From: Actinomycetes bacterium
GTDB taxonomy: Bacteria > Actinomycetota > Acidimicrobiia > Acidimicrobiales > JAJYXR01
Direction: 5' to 3'
Length of the DNA stretch: 46,684 bases
NCBI GenBank assembly: GCA_021801525.1
Contig: JAJYXW010000056.1
Coordinates: 1 to 46,684 of the forward strand
The translations under genes and the position numbers were made by a program. The notes beneath the pieces were generated by a model. It worked only from the letters and a program-made list of their open reading frames with translations. It searched no databases and had not been told where the DNA came from. Shown here one piece after another: positions 1 to 9,143 of this stretch (positions are counted from its first letter, which is position 1; every line of letters begins with the position of its first letter).

Positions 1-664
1 CACGCTGTCGTTTGCATAGAAGTTCACGTTCGAGGCCATGGGTGCCTGCCCACCGGCTGGATAGGCGCTCAGGTAGCCGGGGGCAGCTGGCCCAGTCACG
101 GTTAGGTTCACCACCACCGCAGCCACCCCGGATGCCGGTAGCCCGCCAACGCCTCCTACCTGGACCTCTTGGGGCACACCTGGAGAGAGGGTGTGGTTGT
201 TGCACTGTGCCTCTGCACCAGATAGCCCCGAGGGATTGCCTGAGCGTGTGTCACAGATGCGAACCGGGGAGACCGGCGTGTAGCTCTCCCCCGAGGCGGA
301 GTAATACCCAGCTACGTCCACCACCACGTTCGTGTCCCCAGCAGATCCGTTGTAGATGGACACCTGACCAGAAGAGGAAAGTGGCACCTCCACCAGGTTC
401 GCAACGGTCTCACCAGCAGAGAAGTTCAAGTTCGATGCAACCGGGCGTATGGATCCCTGCGGGTAGATCGTGAGATATCCAGGCGAGGTGGGCCCAACCG
501 CAGTCACGTTCAACACAGCTGCAGATACCCCAGATGTAGGCACGTTGCCCACACCTGCTACTTGGACATCGAGGGTAGAGCACGCCCCGAGGGTCTTGCC
601 CGCGTTCGGCTCACCAGAGCCTGCCCTCGTATCTGTGATCCTGGTGGGTGAAAGGGGCGTGTAG
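1..664 (-). pseudogene. 3' part of IS-interrupted secreted repeat protein gene (runs off left edge)
   Basis: Reading the minus strand from 664 down to 1, one frame stays open to the window edge. It encodes a beta-rich module that begins SYTPLSPTRITDTRAGSGEP, followed by most of a second copy (SYTPVSPVRICDTRSGN). The same module occurs three times at the C-terminus of the GH43-type protein at 27856-30354. There is no start codon at the left end, because this is the continuation of the gene at 2608-4687, separated from it by the insertion sequence at 669-2603. Joining the two flanks through a single CTAG gives PTPSPSS-YTPLSPTRITDTRAG in frame, which closely parallels PSPVPSGSYVALPPERIADTRAG in the GH43 protein. 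The true C-terminus lies outside the window. The function of the module is unknown; surface attachment or carbohydrate contact is only a guess. Confidence 0.8.
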
Positions 665-685
665 CTAGCGGAACCTTCCGGGCTA
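665..685 (+). repeat. left end of IS: CTAG plus 17-bp terminal inverted repeat
   Basis: Positions 665-685 are the exact reverse complement of 2587-2607. The outer four bases are CTAG and the inner 17 begin CGGAACC. The junction with host sequence lies between 664 and 669. Confidence 0.85.
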
Positions 686-2603
686 TCCCGTGATGGAACG
701 CCATTTGCCCAGGTGGAAGGTGGTGTTCGCGGTGTCGGTCTGTAGTACCTAACTCTCAGTTCGGCTCAGGGTTTCGGGGCGTAGGCCTCGAGGCCGAACA
801 GGTCGTAGAGGCGGCTCTGGGTAGGGTCGATCTCGGTGAGCATCCGCCGGGCACGGGGCCGTCCCCGCTCGCCCTGGTAGAGCATCAGCGTCTCTTCGAT
901 GCCGGCCAGGGTGTCGAGGAGCTCACGGACGCTCATGTGCATCCCGGCGTGCTCGGCTTCGCGCACCATGAGCCGGGCGACCATGAGCGCGAGCACGCAG
1001 TAGAGGACGTGGACACGGATCTTGGACTCGGTGAAGTGGAACATCGGGGAAAACGAGACGACCTTCGGGTCCTTCATCTGGCGGAAGTCACCCTCGACTG
1101 ACTCCTGGGAGCGGTACTCGGCGACTATCTGGGCGGTCGAGGACTCGCCGGGCGTCTTGTCGCTGAAGAGGATCCGCTTGCCAAAGAGCTCCTCTTCCAG
1201 CACCGCGCGGGCCTTCTCGTCGGTCGAGAAGCTGAGGCGCAGCTCTTTCGGATCCTCGCCAGAGAGCGTGGTCGAGACGACCCGGGACACCCAGCGCGGG
1301 GCGAGGATCTGAGCTATCTCGGCTTCCACCTTGTCCTTGGCCTTGCGGGTCTTTCCACGTGCCAGGCGAGCCTGGAGCTCTCCGAGCTGGCGCGTGGCCT
1401 TGGCGAGGGTCTGGGTAAAGCCCCGGGACTGCTTTACATGGAGTCCCTCTGAGTGGCATACAACGAGGCGGCGCTCGGCCCCGAAGACGACCTTTGTCGT
1501 CTCGAAGGCCCTGAGGCCAGGGAAGGCCTCTTTGTCGACGGTCTTGTAGCGGTGCTTCGAGATGCCAAGGAGGTCGGGATGGTCCGACGGCGGGAGCGAT
1601 CCGACGAAGTGCAGCGCTGCACCGTCGAGCAGCTCGTAGTTGTCCTCGGAGTTCTGCCCGGCGTCGTAGACCAAGGTGAGCCGTTCCCCTGGCTCGGCGT
1701 CGTCATCGACCAGCACGCAGAAGCGCGCGACGAGCTCGGCCACCATCACCGGGAACTGGGTGACGTCTGGCTTGTTGCCCGGGTAGGGGTGGCTGACGAG
1801 CGGGACGGCCCCGTCTCTGGAGACGACAAGCCCGAGACCGACAATGCGCAGGTCGTTCCTCTTCTGCTTCGAGTGCCCCCTCTGGGCGATCGGCGCACGG
1901 TCGTTGCCGGAGTCGATCCAGGTGGCGAAGTTCGTCATGTCGAGCACGAGACCGGACAGGTCCACCTGGAACGTCTCGACCATGGCCGAGACGATGCGGC
2001 GCTCTATCTCTTTGATCTGCTCCTCTCCGATCGCGTCCATCGCCTCCCAGAAGCGACGGTGGTCGAGCGCTCCGGCGGGAAGCTGCAGCCACCGGTCCCC
2101 GGCGGTCTTCGCCCACCACTGCGAGAAGGCGAGCTTCGAGCAGGGGTCGACGACCCGGTTCAAGGTCGCGAGAGCGATATAGGTCCCGACCGATGCCCCT
2201 GCATCGGAGCGTCGTTGACCGACCACTTCGTCGATGATCTCTGCGACACGGAGCCGCCGGAGCATCTCCCACACCGCAGCGACATCGCCGAAGGAGAGGT
2301 GACGGGTGCGATCGGGCATCACCGTCGCACCGGAGACTGCTGCCTCGATGTCGGCGGCTTTACCCAAGTAGCGCTGGGAGACGATCCGGGGCTTGCCGCC
2401 CACCCGGGCCGACTCGGCCAGGTAGTAGTAGGTGTGCCCGCTGATCGTCTTGGAGATGATGGAAGCCATACATTAGGTAATACACCATCTGCCGACAAAT
2501 CGCGAGCTTTTGACCAGGGCAAACGCGCTGGTCAGAGGCTTGTTTGGAAGAAAGTTCCCAGAAGGCCTGAGATCACCTCAACGGCGTAGCCCGGAAGGTT
2601 CCG
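669..2603. mobile_element. IS1634-like insertion sequence (IS4 superfamily)
   Basis: A 1935-bp element carries one transposase gene and is bounded by 17-bp perfect inverted repeats (669-685 and 2587-2603). Each repeat is flanked on its outer side by CTAG (665-668 and 2604-2607), best read as a 4-bp target duplication. CTAG is palindromic, so the sequence alone cannot show whether it belongs to the repeat or to the target. Removing the element plus one CTAG restores the frame of the interrupted host gene, which supports these boundaries and a fairly recent insertion. The perfect inverted repeats and intact transposase frame suggest the copy could still be active. Confidence 0.85.
766..2469 (-). 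CDS. IS1634-family DDE transposase
   Basis: A 567-residue protein that catalyses cut-and-paste movement of the surrounding element. The layout fits IS4-superfamily, IS1634-type transposases: a first catalytic Asp at about residue 177 (VLDMTNF), a second at about 269 (LVYDAGQNS), and a C-terminal block at about 452-466 (YRSQESVEGDFRQMK) that matches the YREK signature with Q in place of R, giving Glu459 and Lys466. A long insertion between the second Asp and the Glu is also family-typical. The ATG at 2469 is 134 bp inside the right terminal repeat and the stop is 97 bp inside the left one, so the gene fills the element. No frameshift or internal stop is seen. Confidence 0.93.
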   Translation of the reverse strand: MASIISKTISGHTYYYLAESARVGGKPRIVSQRYLGKAADIEAAVSGATVMPDRTRHLSFGDVAAVWEMLRRLRVAEIIDEVVGQRRSDAGASVGTYIALATLNRVVDPCSKLAFSQWWAKTAGDRWLQLPAGALDHRRFWEAMDAIGEEQIKEIERRIVSAMVETFQVDLSGLVLDMTNFATWIDSGNDRAPIAQRGHSKQKRNDLRIVGLGLVVSRDGAVPLVSHPYPGNKPDVTQFPVMVAELVARFCVLVDDDAEPGERLTLVYDAGQNSEDNYELLDGAALHFVGSLPPSDHPDLLGISKHRYKTVDKEAFPGLRAFETTKVVFGAERRLVVCHSEGLHVKQSRGFTQTLAKATRQLGELQARLARGKTRKAKDKVEAEIAQILAPRWVSRVVSTTLSGEDPKELRLSFSTDEKARAVLEEELFGKRILFSDKTPGESSTAQIVAEYRSQESVEGDFRQMKDPKVVSFSPMFHFTESKIRVHVLYCVLALMVARLMVREAEHAGMHMSVRELLDTLAGIEETLMLYQGERGRPRARRMLTEIDPTQSRLYDLFGLEAYAPKP

Positions 2604-2607
2604 CTAG
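2587..2607 (-). repeat. right end of IS: 17-bp terminal inverted repeat plus CTAG
   Basis: Perfect inverted copy of 665-685. The host frame of the interrupted gene reads into this repeat and stops at 2573-2575 inside the element, adding residues from the repeat and a few more. Confidence 0.85.
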
Positions 2608-4687
2608 AGGGGCTGGGCGTAGGCGGGGTGTTCCCGTAGGTGAAGGAGTCAGCGCAGGTGAGAGAGCTGGAGCTGGTGCCATTCGGCGTAGTGACGCTCA
2701 CTGCGACGCTGCCAGGGCTTCCCGACGGAGAGGTGGCAGTGATCTCGGTGTCCGACACGACGTTCACGCTGGTTGCGGGCGCGCTGCCGAAGTCGACTGC
2801 AGTGGCGCCGCTCAGGTTCGTGCCGGTGATAGTGACCGCGGTGCCTCCTGTAGCTGGACCCGAGGATGGAGTGACAGCCGTGACCGTCGGGGCTGTTGAG
2901 GCGAGCGAGAGGATCACGATGTCTGCACTAGTCTGCCCGACGGCTTCACAGGAAGTGGCCGAGGTGCACGACACGCCGTTGAGCTGGTCCACCCCCGAGG
3001 GGAGGGACTCAGCTGCCCAGCTCGTGCCGTTGAAGGAGAGCGCGACGCTGCTGGAGTAGTTGTACCCCACCGCCTGGCAGGAAGTGGCCGAGGCACACGA
3101 CAGGGCGTTGAGATAGCCCACCCCCGAGGGGAGCTCAACTGTCCAGCTCGTGCCGTTATAGGAAAGTGCGGAGCTGCCCCCCACAGCCTGACAGGAAGTG
3201 GCCGAGGCACACGACACGGCGCTGAGGTCACCCACTCCCGAGGGAAGGGACTCAGGTGTCCAGCTCGTGCCGTCATAGGAAAGTGCGACGCCAGGGGTGC
3301 CGCCGGTGCCGCCGGTGCTGGAGGGGTAGTAGTTGCCCCCCACCGCCTGGCAGGAAGTGGTCGAGGTGCACGAGACGCCCTCGAGATAGTTCACCCCCGA
3401 GGGGAGGGACTCAACAGTCCAGCTCGTGCCGTTATAGGAAAGTGCGGCACCGGCACCGGAGGAGTCGTACCCCACCGCCTGGCAGAAGGTGGCCGAGGTG
3501 CACGACACACCGTCGAGGCCGACCACCCCCGAGGGGAGGGACTCAACAGTCCAGCTCGTGCCGTTATAGGAAAGTGCGGCACCGGCACCGGAGGAGTCGT
3601 ACCCCACCGCCTGGCAGGAAGTAGCCGAGGCACACGACACGGCGTTGAGATAGGCCACCCCCGAGGGGAGGGACTCAGTTGTCCAGCTCGTGCCGTCATA
3701 GGAAAGTGCGACGGCACCACCGTCGGAGTTGTACCCCAGCGCCTGGCAGGAAGTAGCCGAGGCACACGACACGGCGTTGAGGCCGCCCACCCCCGAGGGG
3801 AGGGTCTCAGCTGCCCAGCTCGTGCCGTTATAGGAAAGTGCGGCGGGGGAGGCAGAGGAGTAACCCCCCACCGCCTGGCAGGAAGTGGCCGAGATGCACG
3901 ACACGCCGGAGAGGGGGCTCACCCCCGAGGGGAGGGACTCAGCTGTCCAGCTCGTGCTGTTGAAGGAAAGCGCAGCGGCGCGGTCGCCGGAGGAGTAATA
4001 CCCCACCGCCTGGCAGGAAGTGGCCGAGATGCACGACACGCCGCCGAGGAAGCCCACTCCCGAGGGGAGGGACTCAGATGTCCAGCTCGTGCCGTTATAG
4101 GAAAGCGCGACACCGGGGCCGGAGGGGTTGCCGGAGGAGTCGTACCCCACCGCCTGACAGGAGGTGGCCGAGATGCACGACACGGCGTAGAGGGTGCCCA
4201 CCCCCGAGGGGAGGGACTCAGTTGTCCAGCTCGTGCCGTTATAGGAAAGTGCGACGCCAGCGGTGTCGTTGGTGCTGGAGGAGAAGTTGCCCCCCACCGC
4301 CTGACAGGAGGTGGCCGAGGTGCAGGAGACGCCCTTGAGATAGCTCACCCCCGAGGGGAGGGACTCAGTGTCGTTCACCCACGTGGCACCAGCGTCGGTC
4401 GTCTCGTAGAGCGCCGGTCCACGGACGGTGTTGGAGCCCACGGCGAAGCACGTGCTGGCGCTCGAGCACGACACCGCCTTCAAGTTCTCGGCCGGGGCGA
4501 GGTAGCTCGCCTGGGTCGACCAGGAGAGGCCTGCTGCCGAAGCCCCACGCGTGCCTACGAGGATCCCGACGACGCCGAGGCCACCGATCATCGTAAGAGC
4601 TGCAGAGACGCGGATGCCTCGGGCCACGAGCCCCCGGAGCTTGCCTGCTCGAGCACCGGCTCGGCTCGTCATCCTCGTATGGCGCAT
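2608..4687 (-). pseudogene. 5' part of secreted 12-repeat protein gene, truncated by IS
   Basis: The ATG at 4687 has GGAGG 7 nt upstream, which is why I prefer it to the longer open frame that would overlap pyrR. Residues 1-51 form a long basic then hydrophobic signal peptide ending ASA-A. Residues ~54-575 hold 12 copies of a ~40-50 residue repeat (core VSCxSATSCQAVG, then ALSYNGTSW and ESLPSGV), each with a pair of Cys separated by five residues. Such repeats suggest a beta-propeller-like extracellular fold with one disulfide per blade. An IPT/TIG immunoglobulin-like domain follows (about 590-675, VTAVTPSSGPATGGTAVTI). The frame then enters the insertion sequence and stops at 2573. The C-terminal modules are stranded at 1-664. 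The truncated product would still be secreted but would lack its tail. The function is unknown. Confidence 0.85.
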
Positions 4688-4902
4688 TGCCGTGCCTCCG
4701 CACTGTCGTTGCCAAAGAACAGACAGTCGTGAAACGTTACTGCGATTCGCCAGTCTTATGGGGCCGGTCGACCAGGCAGGGTGCGGGCGCTCCTCCTTCG
4801 CCGGGTAACGCCGACGAGCGGGAGCGCTTCGACAAGTGTCGTGTTCTCCGGGAGGTCCGATCAGCTCGAGCCGCAGGTTCTGCAGGCGGCTGGCAGTGCT
4901 GC

Positions 4903-4908
4903 TAACCT
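4903..4908 (+). promoter_or_regulatory. candidate -10 box of the pyr operon
   Basis: TAACCT is the best TAnnnT match upstream of pyrR. Transcription from about 4915 would give a leader of roughly 50 nt that starts just before the PyrR-binding-loop hairpin. No convincing -35 is seen, so this is weak. Confidence 0.3.
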
Positions 4909-4925
4909 CGATCGAAACCGTGAAG

Positions 4926-4943
4926 CAGGTCCCGCGAGGCCTG
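4926..4943 (+). promoter_or_regulatory. PyrR-binding loop in pyrR leader RNA
   Basis: CAGG and CCTG (4926-4929, 4940-4943) pair around TCCCGCGAGG. The core 4928-4941 matches the known PyrR binding-loop consensus ARUCCNGNGAGGYU at 12 of 14 positions, and the two differences swap the closing A-U pair for G-C. The loop ends 9 nt before the GGAGGA ribosome binding site (4953-4958), and I see no terminator hairpin after it. This fits translational repression by PyrR, as described in mycobacteria, rather than the attenuation used by Bacillus. Confidence 0.7.
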
Positions 4944-4964
4944 TACGGATCCGGAGGAGCCCAG

Positions 4965-5534
4965 GTGGCCGAGCGTGAACGCAAGCTGACCCCGCCGCGA
5001 GGTGGGGTTTTCGTTCCCCGAGGGCAGGTTCTCTCCACGGAGGACGTCCACCGGGCGCTGACCCGGATCGCCCACGAGATCGCAGAGCAGAACCGGGGGC
5101 TCAGGGACGTCGTGCTCGTGGGCCTCCAGACCGGTGGGGTTCCGCTCGCCTACCGGATCGCCTCCGTGCTCGAGGAGGTCGAAGGTGTGGCCGTCCCTGT
5201 CGGCACGCTCGACGTCGCCTTCTACCGCGACGACATAGGTCTGCGCCCGGTCCTGCCCGAGGCGGTGACAGACATCTCCTTCGACCTCGCCGGCAAGGTG
5301 GTCGTGCTCGTGGACGACGTGCTCTTCAGCGGGAGGACGGTGAGGGCTGCCCTCGACGCATTGGCGGACTACGGGCGTGCCAGGGCGGTACGCCTTGCGG
5401 TGATGATCGACCGCGGGCACCGCGAGCTGCCGATAAGGCCCGACTTCGTCGGCAAGAACCTCCCGACGCGCCCCGACGAGCAGGTCGACGTAAGCCTCGA
5501 CGGCGTGCTCCTCGGTGAAGTGGTGAAGCGCTGA
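4965..5534 (+). CDS. pyrR: PyrR bifunctional regulator / uracil phosphoribosyltransferase
   Basis: A 189-residue protein that binds a loop in pyr mRNA when UMP or UTP is high and lowers expression. Many members also convert uracil and PRPP to UMP. The PRPP-binding motif [18 protein letters not shown] is clear at about residues 110-127, and the N-terminal [21 protein letters not shown] and the [12 protein letters not shown] segment are family-typical. The GTG at 4965 is chosen because GGAGGA lies 6 nt upstream and the length then matches the family (~180 aa). A longer open frame reaches back to 4836 but would place the binding loop inside the coding region. It is the first gene of the pyr run; pyrB starts one base after its stop. 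Confidence 0.95.
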   Translation: MAERERKLTPPRGGVFVPRGQVLSTEDVHRALTRIAHEIAEQNRGLRDVVLVGLQTGGVPLAYRIASVLEEVEGVAVPVGTLDVAFYRDDIGLRPVLPEAVTDISFDLAGKVVVLVDDVLFSGRTVRAALDALADYGRARAVRLAVMIDRGHRELPIRPDFVGKNLPTRPDEQVDVSLDGVLLGEVVKR

Positions 5535-5535
5535 A

Positions 5536-6621
5536 GTGCTGACCAGTGCTCCACCTCGAGACTCGCGCGAGGTGCGCGCCGCGACGCGGCACCTCCTGTC
5601 GATAGCCGATCTCGGCGCTGCCGGCATAGAGGAGCTCCTCAGGCTGTCCGACTCCTTCGTCGAGGTGAGCCTGCGGGCCATCCCCAAGGTTCCCGCGCTT
5701 CGCGGCAAGACGGTGGCGACGCTCTTCGCCGAGGACTCGACGCGCACGCGCCTCAGCTTCGAGACGGCGGCTCGCCGGCTCTCGGCCGACGTCATGACCT
5801 TCCACGCCGCCAGCGCCTCTACCCGGAAGGGCGAGTCGCTGCGCGACACTGCGGAGACCCTGGCAGCGATGGGCGTGGACGCGTTCGTCGTACGCCATTC
5901 CTGCGCTGGCGTGCCTGTCCAGGTCGCGCGCTGGGTCGACGCATGCGTCGTGAACGCCGGCGACGGCGCGCACGAGCACCCTACGCAAGCCCTCCTCGAT
6001 TGCGTCACTCTTCGCCAGGTTCTGGCGGAGCGTGACGGCAGGGCTGTGGAGGACTGCGGGGTCGAGGCGTTCGAGGGGCTGAGGGTTGCGATCGTGGGTG
6101 ATGTCCGCCACAGCCGCGTGGCGCGCTCCGAAGTGCTCGCGCTGTCGGCTCTGGGCGCGGTCGTGACCCTGGTGGCTCCGGGCAGCCTTCTCCCCCCGTC
6201 CCTGGACGGCTGGCCCGTGGAGGTGTCGCACGACTTGGACGAGGTGCTCGGGTCGACCGACGTGTGCTACCTGCTCAGGCTCCAGGTGGAGCGGGGGACG
6301 GCCGCGCGCGTTCCGACTGCGCACGAGTACTCGACCTTCTACGGGCTGAACGCGAGGCGAGCTCGCTCGATGCCCGAGGGCGCGGTGGTGATGCATCCCG
6401 GCCCGGTGGTCCGCGGGCTCGAGATCTCGAGCGAGGTCGCAGACATGCCGCGAGCGCTCATCCGCCGGCAGGTCTCGAACGGCGTGGCGCTCAGGATGGC
6501 AGTCCTCTTCTGGTTGCTCGGTCCCGACCGCATAGGCCTCGAGGGCCCGGACATGGATCGCATTGGAGCAGGGCACCCGGGTTCCACCGGAGATGCGCTG
6601 GTGGAGGTAGGCGGTGCCTGA
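5536..6621 (+). CDS. pyrB: aspartate carbamoyltransferase, catalytic chain
   Basis: Condenses carbamoyl phosphate with aspartate to carbamoyl-aspartate, the first committed pyrimidine step. The 361-residue protein has the carbamoyl phosphate loop EDSTRTRLSFETAARRL, HPTQALLDCVTL, and the C-terminal MHPGPVVRGLEISSEVAD block. No pyrI regulatory chain gene is nearby. The GTG start at 5536 follows the pyrR stop by one base, so translation is probably coupled. The protein is ~50 residues longer than E. coli PyrB; part of this is the C-terminal tail after the helix LFWLLG, which overlaps the start of pyrC by 8 nt. Confidence 0.96.
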   Translation: MLTSAPPRDSREVRAATRHLLSIADLGAAGIEELLRLSDSFVEVSLRAIPKVPALRGKTVATLFAEDSTRTRLSFETAARRLSADVMTFHAASASTRKGESLRDTAETLAAMGVDAFVVRHSCAGVPVQVARWVDACVVNAGDGAHEHPTQALLDCVTLRQVLAERDGRAVEDCGVEAFEGLRVAIVGDVRHSRVARSEVLALSALGAVVTLVAPGSLLPPSLDGWPVEVSHDLDEVLGSTDVCYLLRLQVERGTAARVPTAHEYSTFYGLNARRARSMPEGAVVMHPGPVVRGLEISSEVADMPRALIRRQVSNGVALRMAVLFWLLGPDRIGLEGPDMDRIGAGHPGSTGDALVEVGGA

Positions 6622-7987
6622 GGGCTCGAATGCCGGGGAGCCCCTGCTCGCCATACTGGGCGGCACCGTTGTGGATGCGCTCGGCGAGCGCCGGGCCGAT
6701 GTGCTCGTTGCCGGGACGGCGATCGTGGAGGTGGGCGAAGGCCTCGAGGTTCCCACGGGTGCCCGCCGGTTGGACGCGGAGGGCTGTGTCGTCGCTCCCG
6801 GCCTGGTGGACCTGCACGCGCATCTGAGGGAGCCCGGGTTCGAAGAGTCGGAGACACTGGAGACCGGTGCGCGGGCCGCGGCACTGGGGGGGTATACGGC
6901 GGTGGTCGCGATGCCGAACACCGACCCCCCGGTGGACGGCGCGGCGGTGGTCCACCACGTCCGGACCCTTGCAGCGAAGGCCACTTGCAGGGTCGAGGTA
7001 GCCGGCTGCATAACTGCCGGTCGCGGAGGCGAGCGGCTTGCCCCGATGGCGGAGATGGCAGAGGTCGGAGTCAGGATCTTCACCGACGACGGTGCCGGGG
7101 TCCAAGACGGCGACCTCATGCGTCGGGCGCTCGAGTACGCCCGTGGTCTCGGCGTCACCCTCGCACAGCACTGCGAGGACGCGAGCCTGGCGGCGGGCGG
7201 CCACATGCACGAGGGGTCCTGGTCGAGCAGGCTCGGCGTCCCTGGCATACCGGCCGCTGCCGAGGAAGCCATGGTGGCTCGCGACATTGCCCTCGCGCGC
7301 CTGACCGGCGGCAGGCTCCACCTGCTCCACGTTTCGAGCGCGGGTTCCCTCGGCCTGGTTGCAGCGGCGAAGGCCGAGGGGATAGCGCTCAGCGCGGAGG
7401 TGGCTCCTCACCACCTGGCTCTGTCCGACGCCGCGCTGGCAGGTTTCGACCCCGTCTTCAAGGTCAACCCTCCGCTTCGCTCCCCGAGGCACGTTCTGGC
7501 TCTGCGCGAGGCGTGCGCGTCCGGGCTCGTGGACGCCATAGCGACCGATCATGCTCCGCACCCGCCCGAGGCCAAAGACCTGCCGCTCGAGCATGCGGCC
7601 TTCGGGATGCTGGGCCTCCAGACAGCACTCCCGGTGGCTATCGGTGCCCTGTGCAGGGGACTCCCGGCCTTCGGCACTGCTCCCGATGACCACGCGGGTC
7701 CGAGCCACATGAGCTTGGCCAACCTGCTCGGGTTGTTGTCGTGGGGCCCTGCGCGAATCGCGGGGATCGCGCTGGACCAAGGTGGCGACCAGGGCGGTCC
7801 CCTCGTGGCTGGCGGGCCGGCCAACATCTGCGTCATAGATCCGGGCGCCACCTGGACGGTGGACCCGGCGCAACTCGCGAGCCGGAGCTCCAATACGCCT
7901 TATGCCGGCTGGGAGCTCCAGGGTGCACTGCGCCACACGGTGTTCCGGGGTGAGCCGGTCGTCGTGGACGGCCAGGCGCAGCGATGA
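6614..7987 (+). CDS. pyrC: dihydroorotase, class I
   Basis: Cyclises carbamoyl-aspartate to dihydroorotate. The 457-residue amidohydrolase shows the metal-binding DLHAHLREPG (His68 and His70 by this start), GYTAVVAMPNTDPPVD, the Asp-containing RIFTDDGAGVQDGDLM segment that in class I bacterial enzymes can supply the bridging metal ligand, and the terminal metal Asp in AIATDHAPHP. The GTG start overlaps the end of pyrB by 8 nt. It lies between pyrB and carA, as in many actinobacterial pyr operons. A separate active subunit with PyrB, as in Aquifex, cannot be judged from sequence. Confidence 0.96.
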   Translation: MPEGSNAGEPLLAILGGTVVDALGERRADVLVAGTAIVEVGEGLEVPTGARRLDAEGCVVAPGLVDLHAHLREPGFEESETLETGARAAALGGYTAVVAMPNTDPPVDGAAVVHHVRTLAAKATCRVEVAGCITAGRGGERLAPMAEMAEVGVRIFTDDGAGVQDGDLMRRALEYARGLGVTLAQHCEDASLAAGGHMHEGSWSSRLGVPGIPAAAEEAMVARDIALARLTGGRLHLLHVSSAGSLGLVAAAKAEGIALSAEVAPHHLALSDAALAGFDPVFKVNPPLRSPRHVLALREACASGLVDAIATDHAPHPPEAKDLPLEHAAFGMLGLQTALPVAIGALCRGLPAFGTAPDDHAGPSHMSLANLLGLLSWGPARIAGIALDQGGDQGGPLVAGGPANICVIDPGATWTVDPAQLASRSSNTPYAGWELQGALRHTVFRGEPVVVDGQAQR

Positions 7988-8003
7988 GGGGTCGGGTGCA
8001 GCG

Positions 8004-9143
8004 ATGACGGCTGCGGAGCGGCTCGGGGTCGCAGGCCAAAGGCCCGAAGGCCTCCTCGTCCTGGCCGACGGCGAGGTGTTCGAGGGCTACCTGGCAGGTG
8101 CGCCTCCCCGCGGAGGCACAGCCACCGGGGAGCTGGTCTTCAACACGGTGCTTTCGGGGTACCAGGAGGTCGTGACGGACCCGAGCTATGCGGGCCAGGT
8201 CGTGGCGTTCACCTACCCCCATATAGGCAACTACGGGACGACGCCGGAGGACGACGAGTCGCGACGCCCGTTCTGCCGGGGGGTGGTGGTCCGGGAGCTA
8301 GCGGGTCGCCCGTCGAGCTGGCGCTCGCACGAGGCGCTGGAGGCCTTCCTCGTGCGCCACGGCGTGCCGGCGATCACCGGCGTGGACACGCGCCGGCTCA
8401 CCCGTCACGTCCGCGACGAGGGGGCGATGGGCTGCGCGTTCGGTTCCTCGAGCGAGGCGGATCTCCGGGCTGCGGCAAGGGCGGAGCCGGGGACCACGGG
8501 ACGCGACCTAGTGTCCGAAGTGACGACGGATCGTGTCTACGAGCGGGGGTCGGGTCCGCTCAGGCTCGTCGTCTACGACTTCGGTGCCAAGGAGACGATG
8601 CTGCGGCTCGCCGAGGCCTTCGCAACCGTGACGGTGGTGCCGGCCGGGTTCGCGGCGGACGACGCCTTGTCCCTCGACCCCGACGGGATCCTCCTCTCCA
8701 ACGGCCCTGGGGACCCAGCAGCCCTGGAGGCCCAGTCGGCGACCGTGTCCGACCTCGTAGGCAAGGTTCCCGTCCTCGGCATCTGCCTGGGCCACCAGCT
8801 CCTGGCCCAGGCGCTCGGCGCGACGACCTACAAGCTCCCCTTCGGGCACCACGGGGGGAACCACCCGGTCCGTCGCATCGACACCGGGGCGGTGGAGATC
8901 ACGAGCCAGAACCACAACTACGCGGTGGACCCCGCCTCGCTCACCCGTGCCTCGCAGCTGGCCGGGCCGCTCGGCGTGGAGGTCACCCACGTCAACCTGA
9001 ACGACGGCGTGGTGGAGGGGATACGGGCCAGATCCGCCAGGGCACTCGGGCTCCAGTACCACCCGGAGGCCGGCCCAGGGCCGCACGACGCGCGCTATGT
9101 CTTTGCCGAGCTCGAGGCGATGATGTCTGCCGGGCGCTCCTGA
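8004..9143 (+). CDS. carA: carbamoyl-phosphate synthase small (glutaminase) subunit
   Basis: Hydrolyses glutamine and passes ammonia to CarB. The 379-residue protein has the CPSase N-terminal domain ([37 protein letters not shown]) and a class I glutamine amidotransferase domain with nucleophile Cys261 in [16 protein letters not shown] and the His-Glu pair in [14 protein letters not shown]. The ATG at 8004 is chosen from the family N-terminus; a GA-rich stretch lies just before it. The 16-nt gap after pyrC and the TGATG overlap with carB support one transcript. Its product feeds both PyrB and the ArgF encoded at 41058. Confidence 0.95.
   Translation: MTAAERLGVAGQRPEGLLVLADGEVFEGYLAGAPPRGGTATGELVFNTVLSGYQEVVTDPSYAGQVVAFTYPHIGNYGTTPEDDESRRPFCRGVVVRELAGRPSSWRSHEALEAFLVRHGVPAITGVDTRRLTRHVRDEGAMGCAFGSSSEADLRAAARAEPGTTGRDLVSEVTTDRVYERGSGPLRLVVYDFGAKETMLRLAEAFATVTVVPAGFAADDALSLDPDGILLSNGPGDPAALEAQSATVSDLVGKVPVLGICLGHQLLAQALGATTYKLPFGHHGGNHPVRRIDTGAVEITSQNHNYAVDPASLTRASQLAGPLGVEVTHVNLNDGVVEGIRARSARALGLQYHPEAGPGPHDARYVFAELEAMMSAGRS

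Noticed and set aside
12-664. Plus-strand open frames at the left edge (12-473 and 470-664)
   Set aside because: They are shadows. The minus strand holds a continuous frame with clear similarity to the C-terminal modules of the GH43-type protein.
2990-4500. Regular DNA repeats that at first resemble a CRISPR array
   Set aside because: The units are about 120-150 bp, diverge mostly at synonymous or loop positions and are in one coding frame with a signal peptide.
5326-7287. 653-codon minus-strand open frame opposite pyrB and pyrC
   Set aside because: It has low-complexity Arg/Ser/Pro composition and lies opposite two well-supported enzymes; open antisense frames are common in DNA this GC-rich.
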